Below, one piece after another: positions 1 to 7,744 of a stretch of 22,948 nt of DNA. Position 1 is the stretch's first letter; every line of letters starts with the position of its first letter. Location: assembly GCA_035548835.1 (NCBI GenBank), contig DASZSB010000024.1:1-22948 (forward strand). The letters are read 5' to 3'. Below the pieces are notes generated by a model. The model was not told where the DNA came from. It saw only the letters and a program-made list of their open reading frames with translations, and ran no database searches. The DNA is from FEN-1219 sp035548835 (lineage in GTDB: Bacteria; Pseudomonadota; Gammaproteobacteria; Steroidobacterales; Rariloculaceae). The translations under genes and the position numbers were made by a program.

Positions 1-249
1 CACGGTGGACTGAGTTCTTCATGTTGTGATTACCCAACTGTCCCTAAGGCGGTGGTGGCCCCCAAACGAAGTGCGATTCTACACGGGGTCCCGCCGGGAG
101 ACCCGCCCCATCCGCAGGGATCGGGGCGACCACGGCCCGCCCACCCCTGTGGCGCCGTGGCGACGGCCGGGCCGGCCGCCACGTTCGTATACACTACCAA
201 GCGCCCGCGCCGACACGCCCGGGCCCGACCCTGGAGAATCTTCGCGATC
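1..249. other. Left-edge non-coding stretch
   Basis: I see no convincing gene here. The first 55 bases or so have distinctly more A+T than the rest of the window. Positions 83-101 hold a short inverted repeat (GGGTC ... GACCC) with no T-run after it. A TATACACT stretch at 188-195 could be a -10 element for the ferritin-like gene, but no good -35 lies at the right distance. A GGAGA at 233-237 probably serves as its ribosome binding site. The open frames that cross this stretch have the Arg/Pro-rich composition typical of non-coding high-GC DNA. Confidence 0.4.
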
Positions 250-927
250 ATGCTGCCCCAGCACGACACCGCCGCGCCCGTCCGCGCCTGGCTGGCCGGC
301 GCCACGACCCGGTTCGCCGCGGACAACCGCGACCTCGTGGCGGCCACGGACTCTCTGCTCGCCCGCACGATCGGCGCCGGGGCGCAGCATGCCCGGCTGC
401 TGAATACGCTGTCGCTGCTCGAGCACATGGGCAGCCACAAAATCATGGCCACGCAGCACCGCGCGGACGTGGACCAGGCCACGCTGCGCCACCTGGCCGA
501 GGAATCGCACCACGCGTACTTCATGAAGCGCCAGGCCGAGAAAACGGCCGGCCGACCGCTCGAGTACGTGCCGCAGGACCTGCTGGCGCCGGCGGCGGCG
601 CGCATGTACTTCCAGCGTCTGGAGGCCGCGACCGTGAGCGCGCTCGGGGACGCCTGCAGCCCGCGCGCGGCCTACCTTTATATGTCGATGATCGTCGAGT
701 TCCGGGCGTTGTGGTTCTACGGCATCCATCAGGCCGCGCTGCAGCGCGCACGGCACGCACTGTCGCTGAAGCGCGTGATCGGCGAGGAGCGCAATCACCT
801 CACCGAGATGGCGGCGCGCCTCGACACCGACGGCGACCTCAGCGAAGCCCGCGTCGCGGCGCTGCTGACGCGCGAGCGGGCGCTGTACGCGCGCCTGCTG
901 ACCGCCCTCGAACGCGCGGTGGCCTGA
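250..927 (+). CDS. Ferritin-like di-iron four-helix-bundle protein
   Basis: Predicted soluble protein of 225 residues with the residue pattern of a ferritin-like di-iron carboxylate protein. It has Glu58 in a first helix, Glu85-x-x-His88 in a second, Glu150 in a third and Glu180-x-x-His183 in a fourth. This E / ExxH / E / ExxH arrangement normally binds two irons for O2-dependent oxidation, hydroxylation or iron handling. No signal peptide or membrane segment is visible, so it is probably cytoplasmic. I chose the ATG at 250 because GGAGA at 233-237 precedes it; the frame stays open to 52, but that part is Arg/Pro-rich and unlike protein. A 155-base gap with its own promoter-like motif separates it from the next gene, so it may be a separate transcript. 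The fold call is inference from motif spacing; the substrate is unknown and I do not recognise a named family. Confidence 0.75.
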   Translation: MLPQHDTAAPVRAWLAGATTRFAADNRDLVAATDSLLARTIGAGAQHARLLNTLSLLEHMGSHKIMATQHRADVDQATLRHLAEESHHAYFMKRQAEKTAGRPLEYVPQDLLAPAAARMYFQRLEAATVSALGDACSPRAAYLYMSMIVEFRALWFYGIHQAALQRARHALSLKRVIGEERNHLTEMAARLDTDGDLSEARVAALLTRERALYARLLTALERAVA

Positions 928-1010
928 GGCATCCGACGCTCACTCCGCGGCGTCGTCGTCCCCATGCCGCGCCAGCTCCGAACGGCGGGCCGCGGTTCGC
1001 AGCGGCGGCT

Positions 1011-1019
1011 TGCTACCAT
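1011..1019 (+). promoter_or_regulatory. Possible extended -10 promoter for the hydroxy-acid cluster
   Basis: TGCTACCAT matches an extended -10 (TGN followed by TACCAT). It lies about 64 bases upstream of the ATG at 1083, in the gap after the ferritin-like gene. No recognisable -35 hexamer lies 16-18 bases upstream, which an extended -10 can tolerate. This is motif matching only. Confidence 0.3.
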
Positions 1020-1082
1020 GGGCGTTCGACGCCGTCGCCGCCCGGCAATCGCGCCATTCCACCCGCGGCGGCGTCCCTGAAC

Positions 1083-2048
1083 ATGCCACTTCGTGTAGTC
1101 ATCTGGATCGGCCACGACGGCCCGCCACTCGGCGAGGCCCTCGCACCTTTCGGCGCACAGATCCGCGTGGCCGCGGACCGGACCGCCGCGCTCGCCGCGC
1201 TGGCCGACGCGGACGTGCTGATCGCCCTGGCCCAGAACTGGGACGCCGACTGTGCCGCGGCGCTCGCGGCGTCGCCGGTGCGCTGGGTGCAGTTCCTGAA
1301 CGCCGGTATCGACTCGGTCACGCGCTTCGGCCTGCCGAGCCGCATGACCGTCACCACGTTCGGCGGCGCGGGCGCGTTCATCGTCGCGGAGCACGCGCTG
1401 CAGCTGCTGCTCGCGGTGCTGCGCCGCACGCCGCTGCTGCTCGACGCGCAACGGCGCGGCGAGTGGGCGCCGTTCCCGACGGCGCGCGCCATGGAATGCC
1501 TGCACGGCCAGCGCGTGGCCGTGCTCGGCGCCGGCCACATCGGCCGCGCGATCGCGCGCCTCGTGCAGGCTTTCGGCGCGCAGCCGATCGGCGTGGCCCG
1601 CGCCGCGCGGCGCGATCCCGGCGGGTTCGACGTGGTGGCGCTGGACCGGCTCGCCGAGGTGCTGCCGAGCTGCGGCGCGGTTGTCGTCGCGCTGCCGCTC
1701 GAGGCCGCGACGGACCGGCTGCTCGATGCCGCCATGCTCGCACGCCTGCCGCGCGGCGCGGTGCTCGTGAACGTGTCGCGCGGCCGCATCGTCGTGACCG
1801 ACGCGCTGGTCGCGGCACTGCGCAGCGGCGCGCTGGCCGGCGCCGGGCTCGACGTGACGGACCCCGAGCCGCTGCCGCAGGATCATCCGCTGTGGCGGCT
1901 GCCGAACGTCATCGTGACGCCGCACGTGGCCTGGGCCGGCGCCGTCGAGGAGCGGCGCCGCGCCGTCGAAGCCGTGGTGCTCGAAAACCTGGCGCGCTAC
2001 ATCGCGGGCCGGCCGCTCGAGCACGTGTTCCAGGCCGCGAGTGACTAG
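1083..2048 (+). CDS. D-isomer-specific 2-hydroxyacid dehydrogenase (NAD(P)-dependent)
   Basis: Protein of 321 residues, the usual size for D-2-hydroxyacid dehydrogenases of the glyoxylate/hydroxypyruvate reductase type, which interconvert D-2-hydroxy acids and 2-oxo acids using NAD(P). The dinucleotide-binding loop GAGHIG is at residues 149-154. The catalytic set is present: Arg233 in the NVSRG motif, Glu262 in DPEP and His281 in TPHVAW. The N-terminal substrate domain is weakly conserved, as usual in this family. The ATG at 1083 is the first plausible start; the frame is open further upstream, but that part is non-coding in character. The stop overlaps or nearly touches the next gene (2041 or 2056), so the two are co-transcribed. 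The neighbouring enolase-superfamily enzyme and L-lactate-type dehydrogenase suggest a hydroxy-acid or sugar-acid pathway. Exact substrate unknown. Confidence 0.9.
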   Translation: MPLRVVIWIGHDGPPLGEALAPFGAQIRVAADRTAALAALADADVLIALAQNWDADCAAALAASPVRWVQFLNAGIDSVTRFGLPSRMTVTTFGGAGAFIVAEHALQLLLAVLRRTPLLLDAQRRGEWAPFPTARAMECLHGQRVAVLGAGHIGRAIARLVQAFGAQPIGVARAARRDPGGFDVVALDRLAEVLPSCGAVVVALPLEAATDRLLDAAMLARLPRGAVLVNVSRGRIVVTDALVAALRSGALAGAGLDVTDPEPLPQDHPLWRLPNVIVTPHVAWAGAVEERRRAVEAVVLENLARYIAGRPLEHVFQAASD

Positions 2049-2055
2049 CGTACCC

Positions 2056-3249
2056 ATGCGGATCGCGAAGCTCGAAACCCTGCGCGCGGACGGCGGCTGG
2101 CGGCCGTTCTCGTTCCTGAAGGTGAGCACCGACGAAGGCCTGACGGGCTGGTCGGAGTTCCTCGAAGGCGCGTGGAGCCCGGCACTGCCGGAGGTCATCG
2201 CGGCGCTCGGCCGCTCGGTCGTGGGCGCCGACCCGCGCGCGTTTGCGCGCATCGCAGCCGAGCTTGCGGCCGTCACGGAGTTCACGGCCGGGGGCTTGAG
2301 CCGGCAGGCCATCGCGGCCATCGAGAACGCCTGCATCGACATCGCCGCCAAGGCGGCGGGCGTGCCGGCCTGCGCGCTGTTCGGCGGGCCGTTGCGCACC
2401 GCGGTGGACGTCTACTGGTCGCACTGCGGCTCGTTCCGCGCGCAGCACGCGGAGCTGTTCGAGCGCGTGCTTGGCCTCACGCCCGTGCGCACGCTCGACG
2501 ACATGGAGCGGCTCGGCCGCGAAGCGGCGCGGCGTGGCTTCAAGGCCGTGAAGACGAATCCCATGACGTTCGCCGGCGGCACGGCGCGGCTGCTGAACCC
2601 GGGCTTCGTGGCGACCGGCCTCGAGCACGGCAAGACGCTCGACAACGCCACGCTGGCCGCGATCGTGGCGCAGGTGGAGGCGCTGCGCGGCGGCCTCGGC
2701 GCGGAGCGCGGGCTCATGCTCGACGTGAACTTCGCGTTCCGGCCCGCCGCGCTGCGCCGGCTCGTCACGGCCGTGGCACCCGCGAACCCCACGTGGATCG
2801 AGATCGACCTGCGCGACGCGAACGCGCTCGCCGCCGTGCGCGCGCGCTCGAACGCGCCGATCGCGTCGCTCGAGTCCGAATACGGCGTGCGCGCGTACCG
2901 GCCGTTCCTCGCCGCTCAGGCCGTCGACGTCGCGGTCATCGACGTGCTGTGGAACGGCTTCACCGACTCGCTCGCGATCGCGGCGCTGGCTGCGGCGCAC
3001 GACGTGAACGTCGCGCCGCACAATTTCTCCGGGCCGCTCGGCGACCTCATCGCGGCGCACTTCTGCGCGGTCGCCGGCAACGCCGCCATCATGGAGATCG
3101 AAGGCGACGACGTGCCGTGGAAGCCGCAGCTCGTCACGAATGCGGGCACGCTCGTCGATGGCCAGTTCGTGCTGCCCGCGGCCGCCGGCTGGGGCGCCGA
3201 GGTCGACGAGGACGCCGTGCGCGCGCACCCCTGGCCGCGCAGGACCTAG
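2056..3249 (+). CDS. Mandelate racemase/muconate lactonizing enzyme family protein (enolase superfamily)
   Basis: Protein of 397 residues with the full enolase-superfamily active site. Lys163/Lys166 lie in GFKAVKTN. The metal ligands are Asp223 (LMLDVN), Glu249 (WIEID) and Glu273 (ASLES). A His-Asp dyad is formed by Asp296 (VAVID) and His322 (APHNF). Spacing of the metal ligands and the dyad matches the mandelate-racemase subgroup, whose members abstract a proton alpha to a carboxylate to racemise or dehydrate. The stretch between Lys166 and Asp223 is longer than in mandelate racemase itself. I prefer the ATG at 2056 (MRIAKLET, a typical family start); a GTG at 2041 would overlap the preceding gene by 8 bases. 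The protein is complete at its C-terminus. It could be a sugar-acid dehydratase (galactonate-dehydratase type) or a racemase; the sequence alone does not decide. Confidence 0.9.
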   Translation: MRIAKLETLRADGGWRPFSFLKVSTDEGLTGWSEFLEGAWSPALPEVIAALGRSVVGADPRAFARIAAELAAVTEFTAGGLSRQAIAAIENACIDIAAKAAGVPACALFGGPLRTAVDVYWSHCGSFRAQHAELFERVLGLTPVRTLDDMERLGREAARRGFKAVKTNPMTFAGGTARLLNPGFVATGLEHGKTLDNATLAAIVAQVEALRGGLGAERGLMLDVNFAFRPAALRRLVTAVAPANPTWIEIDLRDANALAAVRARSNAPIASLESEYGVRAYRPFLAAQAVDVAVIDVLWNGFTDSLAIAALAAAHDVNVAPHNFSGPLGDLIAAHFCAVAGNAAIMEIEGDDVPWKPQLVTNAGTLVDGQFVLPAAAGWGAEVDEDAVRAHPWPRRT

Positions 3250-3252
3250 GGC

Positions 3253-3459
3253 ATGGCCTTCGACGCGCAGTTCGACGGCGAAGCCGCCAGGCCGATGCCG
3301 CTCGACGGGCTCGTCGGCCGGCTCGAAGCCGGCCAGTTCGATCTCGTGGCAGTTGGCCGCGCCCTGCTCGCCGATCCACAATGGGTGCGTAAAGTGCGCG
3401 ACGGCTCGTACGCGCACATCGAAGCCTTCGACAAGACAGAATTCGACACCGTCTACTGA
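3253..3459 (+). pseudogene. C-terminal remnant of an NADH:flavin oxidoreductase (Old Yellow Enzyme family)
   Basis: A 68-codon frame whose product contains LVAVGRALLADPQWVRKVRDG followed by a short tail ending in Tyr. This is the characteristic C-terminus of Old Yellow Enzyme/2,4-dienoyl-CoA-reductase-type flavoproteins, which normally have about 350-370 residues or more. The N-terminal four-fifths, with the FMN and substrate sites, is missing. The remnant is in the same frame as the preceding gene and separated from it only by the TAG at 3247-3249 and one codon. It stops 8 bases before lldD. It therefore looks like the scar of an internal deletion that fused the end of the enolase-superfamily gene to the end of an OYE gene. 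The surviving frame has no disruption, so it may still be translated by reinitiation, but no enzymatic function is expected. Confidence 0.75.
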
Positions 3460-3467
3460 GAGCACCC

Positions 3468-4610
3468 ATGACGCTGCGCACCGCTGACCAGCTGCAGCGG
3501 CTGGCGAACCGCCGCCTGCCGCCTTTCCTCGCCGAGTACATCAACGGCGGCTCTTACGCCGAGCACACGCTCAGGCGCAACGTCGAGGACCTGCGCACGA
3601 TCGAGCTGCGCCAGCGCGTGCTGACGGACGTCTCGAACGTGCAGCTCGGCACGCAGCTGTTCGGGCGCGAGTGCGCGCTGCCGCTGGGGCTCGGCCCGAT
3701 CGGCATCTCGGGCATGTTCGCGCGCCGCGGCGAGGTGCAGGCCGCGCAGGCGGCCGAACAGGCGAACGTGCCGTTCTGCCTGTCCACCGTGTCGATCTGC
3801 AGCCTCGAGGAAGTGCGCGGGGCGCTGAAGGTGCCGTTCTGGTTCCAGCTGTACATGATCCGCGACCGCGCGTTCATGGCCGAGCTGCTCGACCGCGCGA
3901 CGGCCGCCGGCTGCAGCGCGCTGATCTTCACCGTGGACATGCCGGTGCCCGGCATCCGCTATCGCGACTTCCGCTCCGGCATGTCCGGCATCAGCGGGTG
4001 GCGCGCTTCGCTGGTGCGCAACTGGCAGGCCGTGCGCCGGCCCGGCTGGTCGCTCGACGTGGGTCTTTCTGGCCGGCCGCACACGCTCGGCAACCTCGTG
4101 AAGGTGCTCGGCGCGCGCAGCGGCCTCGAGGACTACGTGGGCTGGCTCGGCCGCAACTTCGACCCCTCCGTCACGTGGCGCGACCTCGAGTGGGTGCGCT
4201 CGCGCTGGAAAGGTCCACTGATCATCAAGGGCATCCTGGATGTCGACGATGCGCGCGCGGCCGCGGGTGCGGGCGCCGACGGCATCGTCGTGTCGAACCA
4301 CGGCGGCCGGCAGTTCGACGGCGTGCGCTCGACGGCGCGCGCAGTACCGGCGATCGCGGACGCCGTGCGCGACCGGCTCACGGTGCTCGCCGACGGCGGC
4401 ATCCGCACGGGGCTCGACGTGCTGCGCATGCTGGCGCTCGGTGCGCACGGCGTGCTGCTCGGCCGCGCGTGGGCGTACGCGCTCGCGGCCGGCGGCGGCC
4501 CATACGTAGCCGACATGCTCGACACGATGAAGCGCGAGCTCGGCGCGGCGATGGCGATGGCGGGCCGCACGCGCATCGCCGACGTGGACCGCACCGTGCT
4601 CGACCGCTGA
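3468..4610 (+). CDS. lldD: FMN-dependent L-lactate / L-2-hydroxyacid dehydrogenase
   Basis: Protein of 380 residues that aligns by eye with E. coli LldD over nearly its whole length (LPPFL.EYI.GG.YAE.TLRRNVEDL, FTVDMP, DVGL.GRPH.LGN, NFDPS). LldD oxidises L-lactate to pyruvate with FMN and passes electrons to the respiratory chain at the inner face of the membrane. Visible active-site elements are Tyr24 (EYI), Tyr129 (FQLY), Lys254 (IIKG) and the catalytic base His278 with Arg281 in SNHGGRQ. The basic, Trp-rich stretch at about 178-240 corresponds to the membrane-associating loop of the family. It is slightly shorter at the C-terminus than E. coli LldD (396 residues). It starts 8 bases after the OYE remnant with GAGAG upstream and is the last gene of the + strand cluster. 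The substrate could be another L-2-hydroxy acid, given the neighbours. Confidence 0.9.
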   Translation: MTLRTADQLQRLANRRLPPFLAEYINGGSYAEHTLRRNVEDLRTIELRQRVLTDVSNVQLGTQLFGRECALPLGLGPIGISGMFARRGEVQAAQAAEQANVPFCLSTVSICSLEEVRGALKVPFWFQLYMIRDRAFMAELLDRATAAGCSALIFTVDMPVPGIRYRDFRSGMSGISGWRASLVRNWQAVRRPGWSLDVGLSGRPHTLGNLVKVLGARSGLEDYVGWLGRNFDPSVTWRDLEWVRSRWKGPLIIKGILDVDDARAAAGAGADGIVVSNHGGRQFDGVRSTARAVPAIADAVRDRLTVLADGGIRTGLDVLRMLALGAHGVLLGRAWAYALAAGGGPYVADMLDTMKRELGAAMAMAGRTRIADVDRTVLDR

Positions 4611-4612
4611 AC

Positions 4613-4834
4613 GCGGGAAGAGATTTCTCTCGCCAAGCGCGCCAAGACGCCAAGGAAGACAAGAAGAGCCGGAGGGTCCGGACGGAAGACGATCCATCGT
4701 CGACCCGCCGAACGTTCCAGCCCTCCGGCCCTCCCCGGCCTCCCTGGCCTCCCTGGCCTTCTGGCCTTTCTGGCCTTCCTAGCTTTCCTTGTCTTCCTTG
4801 GCGAGCTTGGCGAGAGATACTCTTCTCTTCCCGC
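4613..4834. repeat. Long imperfect inverted repeat with 9-base periodic arms
   Basis: The left arm (4613-4668) and the reverse complement of the right arm (4779-4834) share GCGGGAAGAGA, TCTCTCGCCAAG, CGCCAA and GGAAGACAAG in the same order. The left arm has one extra 9-base unit. A second inner pair matches exactly: GCCGGAGGG at 4668-4676 and CCCTCCGGC at 4721-4729. The right half holds a degenerate tandem array at about 4730-4790 with a unit like GGCCTTCCT. The apex holds GACGAT-CC-ATCGTC at 4688-4701. The whole unit sits between the convergent genes lldD and GFA. It could fold as a long stem in RNA from either direction and so act as a bidirectional transcript end. It could also be a member of a dispersed non-coding repeat family or a MITE-like element. 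No coding capacity and no obvious target-site duplication were seen. Confidence 0.8.
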
Positions 4835-4846
4835 ACCCCGCTCCGG

Positions 4847-5275
4847 CTACTCCGGCAGCGTCTGGCCGGAGCCGCCCATCTCGGCCGGCACGTCGCGGAA
4901 CTTCGGCTTGCCGTCGTGCATGCGCAGCACCGTATCCTCGTAGTTCACGTGCACGCCGGGCGTGAACGGCAGAGTCGGCAGCACCGCGGCGTACACGTCG
5001 ACGAGATTCCAGTGCGGGTGGTCCGTGAACAGATGCCCGCCGCACTTCGTGCACCACTTGCGGTAGCTGCGCGGCGTCTTGTTGTACGTGCCGATGCTCG
5101 CGGTCCCCTGCTTCACGCGCAGGCTCGAAGGCTGCCACAGCGTGAACGCGTTGACGGGCCCTGCCGACCACTGCCGGCACGAGTCGCAATGGCAGTAGCC
5201 CATCGCGACCGGCGCGCCGGCGACCTCGAACTGCACCTCACCGCAAAAGCATTGGCCAGCGTAAACGTTCGACAT
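4847..5275 (-). CDS. GFA family (glutathione-dependent formaldehyde-activating/CENP-V-like) zinc protein
   Basis: Protein of 142 residues, the normal length for the GFA/CENP-V family (the fold of the formaldehyde-glutathione adduct-forming enzyme Gfa). The seven zinc-ligand cysteines are all present: Cys9 and Cys11 (CFCG), Cys28, Cys30 and Cys33 (CHCDSC), and Cys75 and Cys78 (CTKCGG). The family binds two zincs in a beta-tent fold. Most members other than the founding one have no proven substrate, so a formaldehyde role should not be assumed. The ATG at 5275 is preceded by AGGAG at a good distance. A TAGATT at 5321-5326 (read on the - strand) could be its -10. It is convergent with lldD, with the inverted repeat between them, and lies 116 bases downstream of the DUF5916 gene, so it probably has its own promoter. 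Confidence 0.9.
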   Translation of the reverse strand: MSNVYAGQCFCGEVQFEVAGAPVAMGYCHCDSCRQWSAGPVNAFTLWQPSSLRVKQGTASIGTYNKTPRSYRKWCTKCGGHLFTDHPHWNLVDVYAAVLPTLPFTPGVHVNYEDTVLRMHDGKPKFRDVPAEMGGSGQTLPE

Positions 5276-5391
5276 TCTGCTCTCCTGATGACGGGGATCG
5301 GCCCTGCGCCGAGCGTGGCCAATCTAGGCGCGGCAGCGCGTCGCCGGAATGCTCGCCCGTCCGCGCGGCTTGCCCGCGCGTCCGGCAGCGA

Positions 5392-7599
5392 TCAGAAGCG
5401 GAAGGTGTAGTTGATCTTCGCGACGACGTCGGAGGTCAGCGAGTGGTAACGGCCGTTGCGGTCGAAGTCCTCGACGTTGTGGTTGATCACGAAGTACACG
5501 GCGCGCCCCGCCTGCGGAATCCAGTTCAGCCGCATGTTCACGCCGATGATCTGGCTCACGTTGTCGTACTGGATCAGATTCGTCCACGAGAGGCGCGGCG
5601 AGAACACCCAGTCGAGCCCCGTGGAGACGATCCGCGTCGTGAAGTGACCCTGCGGCAGGTCGATCTCCTGGATGTTGTAGCCGATCGTCGTGCGGAATTT
5701 CGGCGACGGTGTCCAGACGAACTGCCCGAACGTGCGCACGCGCGTGCCGCCGTAGAACGAGCCCCAGGTGCGCGCGATGCGCCCCGACACGGGGCGGAAC
5801 GCCGAGCCGCCGAACTCGATGCCGTTGTCGCTGAACGAGTAGTCGCCCCCCGGGATCACGACGCCGGGGGAGATCGGGAACGGCTGGTCGAGCACCTCCC
5901 GCTGGAAGTTCGATCGCACCCAGATGTAGTCGCCCTTGCTGTTCGTGATCTGGATCGGCGTGAGGCCGATGACCTGCGACTGCAGCCCGCCGCTCAAGTT
6001 CTCGATGCGCTCGCCGTCGAGCACGAAATACAGCGACTGCCAGTAGCCTTCCTTCGGCCGGTGCGTGTAGCCGATGTGGCCCGTGTAATCCCGGATGTCG
6101 GTGCGGCTGATGAAGCCGAGCGCCGGATTGAAGTTCTCCTCGACCTCGCGCACCGAGAGCCCGCCGCGGAATTTCGCGTTGCTCGGCACGGAGATGCCGA
6201 TGCCCGCGGCGCGATTGTGCCCGTCCTTGCCGGTGGTATCGGACTCCTGGAACCAGCCGCCCGCCTCGATCGTGCGGCCGCCCGGCAGGTGCGAGTTGCG
6301 GTACAGGTAGTCGACGCCGGCAACCGAGTTGTCGAGGTTCGACAGCGGATCGCCGTTGGTGAACACGGCGCCGATCGTCGATTCGCCCGTGAGGCCCGCC
6401 TTCACGCGAACCACGGACAGCGTGTCGGCCGCGGTGGCTCCGTGCTCGTCCTGCCGGATCGACAGCGCGCCGATCTCGAAACGGCCCACGCGGCCGCTGA
6501 CCTTGCCGCCGTAGTTCAGATCGACCGCCTGCCCCGCCTCATCGAGTCCGATGCGGCGCGAAAAGAACGGCCGCGCGTTCTGCTTCTCGGCGCTGCTGAG
6601 CGAGCCGTTGTTGTCGGCCGCGCCGATGCGGCCGAACTCGAAGAGGTCGGCCTCGCGCAGGAAGAAGTCGCGCTTCTCCGGGAAGAACAACCCGAAGCGC
6701 GTCAGGTTCACCTGGCGGTCGTCGACTTCGGTCGCCGAGAAGTCGGTGTTGAACGTCAGCGACGCATTCAGCTGCGGCGTCAGCTTGTAGAACAGGTCGA
6801 GCGACGGCTGCACGTCGGTGCTTGAGTCGCCGGTCGCAAACACGCGCTTGTTCGTCACGCTGGCCGACGGCACGAGATCGAGACCGATGCCCTGGTCCAG
6901 GTTCTCGAGCCCCGTCATCAGACCCGCCGTGCTGGGGTCCCAGCGGCGGTTGCGCGACACCCACGCCATGTCCTCGTTACGGCGTTTGATGTTGCGCGAG
7001 AAGTTCAGGCCCCACGCGTCCGTGTTCGGATCGAACGACAGCGACTTGAACGGAATCTCGTACTCGGCCATCCAGCCGCCGTCGAACTTCGTCGCGGCCG
7101 CAACCCAGATGCTGTCCCAGTCGCTGTAGTACTCCGACACGTTGCGGTACAGGCCGTCATAGCGCACGCCGTTCGCGTTCAGCCCGAAGAAGTAGCCGGC
7201 GCGGCGCGTGTTGAACGGGTCGAGCGTGATGAACAGCGTGTCGTCCTGCGTGATCGAGCCGTTCTGCCGCAGCATGTTGGCCGTGATCGACTCCGGCGGC
7301 TGGTACAGGATGGCGCCGACGTAGAGCGCGTCGTCGTCGTAATAGAGATAGATCTCGGAACGCTCCGACGCCGGCGCGTACTCGACGGGATTGACCTGAT
7401 ACAGGTCATCCACGCGCGCGGCACCCGCCCATTCGTCCTTGTTGACGACGCCGTCGATCGTGGGCTTCACGGCCGTCCGCACGATGCGAACGGTCTTCTG
7501 CCCCGGATCCTTGAGCGGCGCCTGCGACGAAACAGGCGCCTGCGCCATGGCCGTGCCGGCAACCCCCGCTGCCAGCAGGCCGAGAAACGCCAAACGCAT
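5392..7599 (-). CDS. DUF5916 protein: CBM9-like domain plus outer-membrane beta-barrel
   Basis: Exported protein of 735 residues. The signal peptide is MRLAFLGLLAAGVAGTAMA, cleaved before Gln20. Residues from about 30 to 230 form a carbohydrate-binding-family-9-like domain (PTIDGVVNKDEW, then SEIYLYYDDDALYVG, then WMAEYEIPFKSL). The remainder is the DUF5916 region, rich in alternating strands and containing the typical FPEKRDFFLREADLFEFG motif. It ends in INYTFRF, a terminal Phe typical of outer-membrane barrels assembled by BamA. These proteins are common in envelope-rich Gram-negatives, and their function is not established; a role in binding or taking up a polymer is inference. I start at 7599 because the signal peptide begins there; the frame continues upstream with non-coding composition. 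The HupE-like gene ends 145 bases upstream on the same strand, and the two may or may not share a transcript. Confidence 0.88.
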   Translation of the reverse strand: MRLAFLGLLAAGVAGTAMAQAPVSSQAPLKDPGQKTVRIVRTAVKPTIDGVVNKDEWAGAARVDDLYQVNPVEYAPASERSEIYLYYDDDALYVGAILYQPPESITANMLRQNGSITQDDTLFITLDPFNTRRAGYFFGLNANGVRYDGLYRNVSEYYSDWDSIWVAAATKFDGGWMAEYEIPFKSLSFDPNTDAWGLNFSRNIKRRNEDMAWVSRNRRWDPSTAGLMTGLENLDQGIGLDLVPSASVTNKRVFATGDSSTDVQPSLDLFYKLTPQLNASLTFNTDFSATEVDDRQVNLTRFGLFFPEKRDFFLREADLFEFGRIGAADNNGSLSSAEKQNARPFFSRRIGLDEAGQAVDLNYGGKVSGRVGRFEIGALSIRQDEHGATAADTLSVVRVKAGLTGESTIGAVFTNGDPLSNLDNSVAGVDYLYRNSHLPGGRTIEAGGWFQESDTTGKDGHNRAAGIGISVPSNAKFRGGLSVREVEENFNPALGFISRTDIRDYTGHIGYTHRPKEGYWQSLYFVLDGERIENLSGGLQSQVIGLTPIQITNSKGDYIWVRSNFQREVLDQPFPISPGVVIPGGDYSFSDNGIEFGGSAFRPVSGRIARTWGSFYGGTRVRTFGQFVWTPSPKFRTTIGYNIQEIDLPQGHFTTRIVSTGLDWVFSPRLSWTNLIQYDNVSQIIGVNMRLNWIPQAGRAVYFVINHNVEDFDRNGRYHSLTSDVVAKINYTFRF

Positions 7600-7744
7600 G
7601 TCAGAGAACCCCAACCCCCGTACAGCCCGAACGATACCGGAAACACGGCACGGTTGGGGCGCCGCGCGGGGCGCTCGAGGTTTCCGCAGATCGCGCGACT
7701 GGCACCGCCGCTTGCGGCACCGGGGCCACCATGAACGTGCGGCG

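Noticed and set aside
83..101. GGGTC ... GACCC inverted repeat considered as a terminator
   Set aside because: The stem is only five pairs with an imperfect interior and no T-run follows.
795..2399. Long minus-strand open frame (over 500 codons) opposite the D-2-hydroxyacid dehydrogenase
   Set aside because: It is rich in Arg, His and Ala without domain motifs, and the plus strand carries clear catalytic motifs over the same bases. Such frames are expected opposite high-GC genes.
4720..4790. Tandem GGCCTTCCT-like units considered as a CRISPR array
   Set aside because: The units are 8-9 bases and contiguous with no spacers, so this is a tandem repeat inside the inverted-repeat element.
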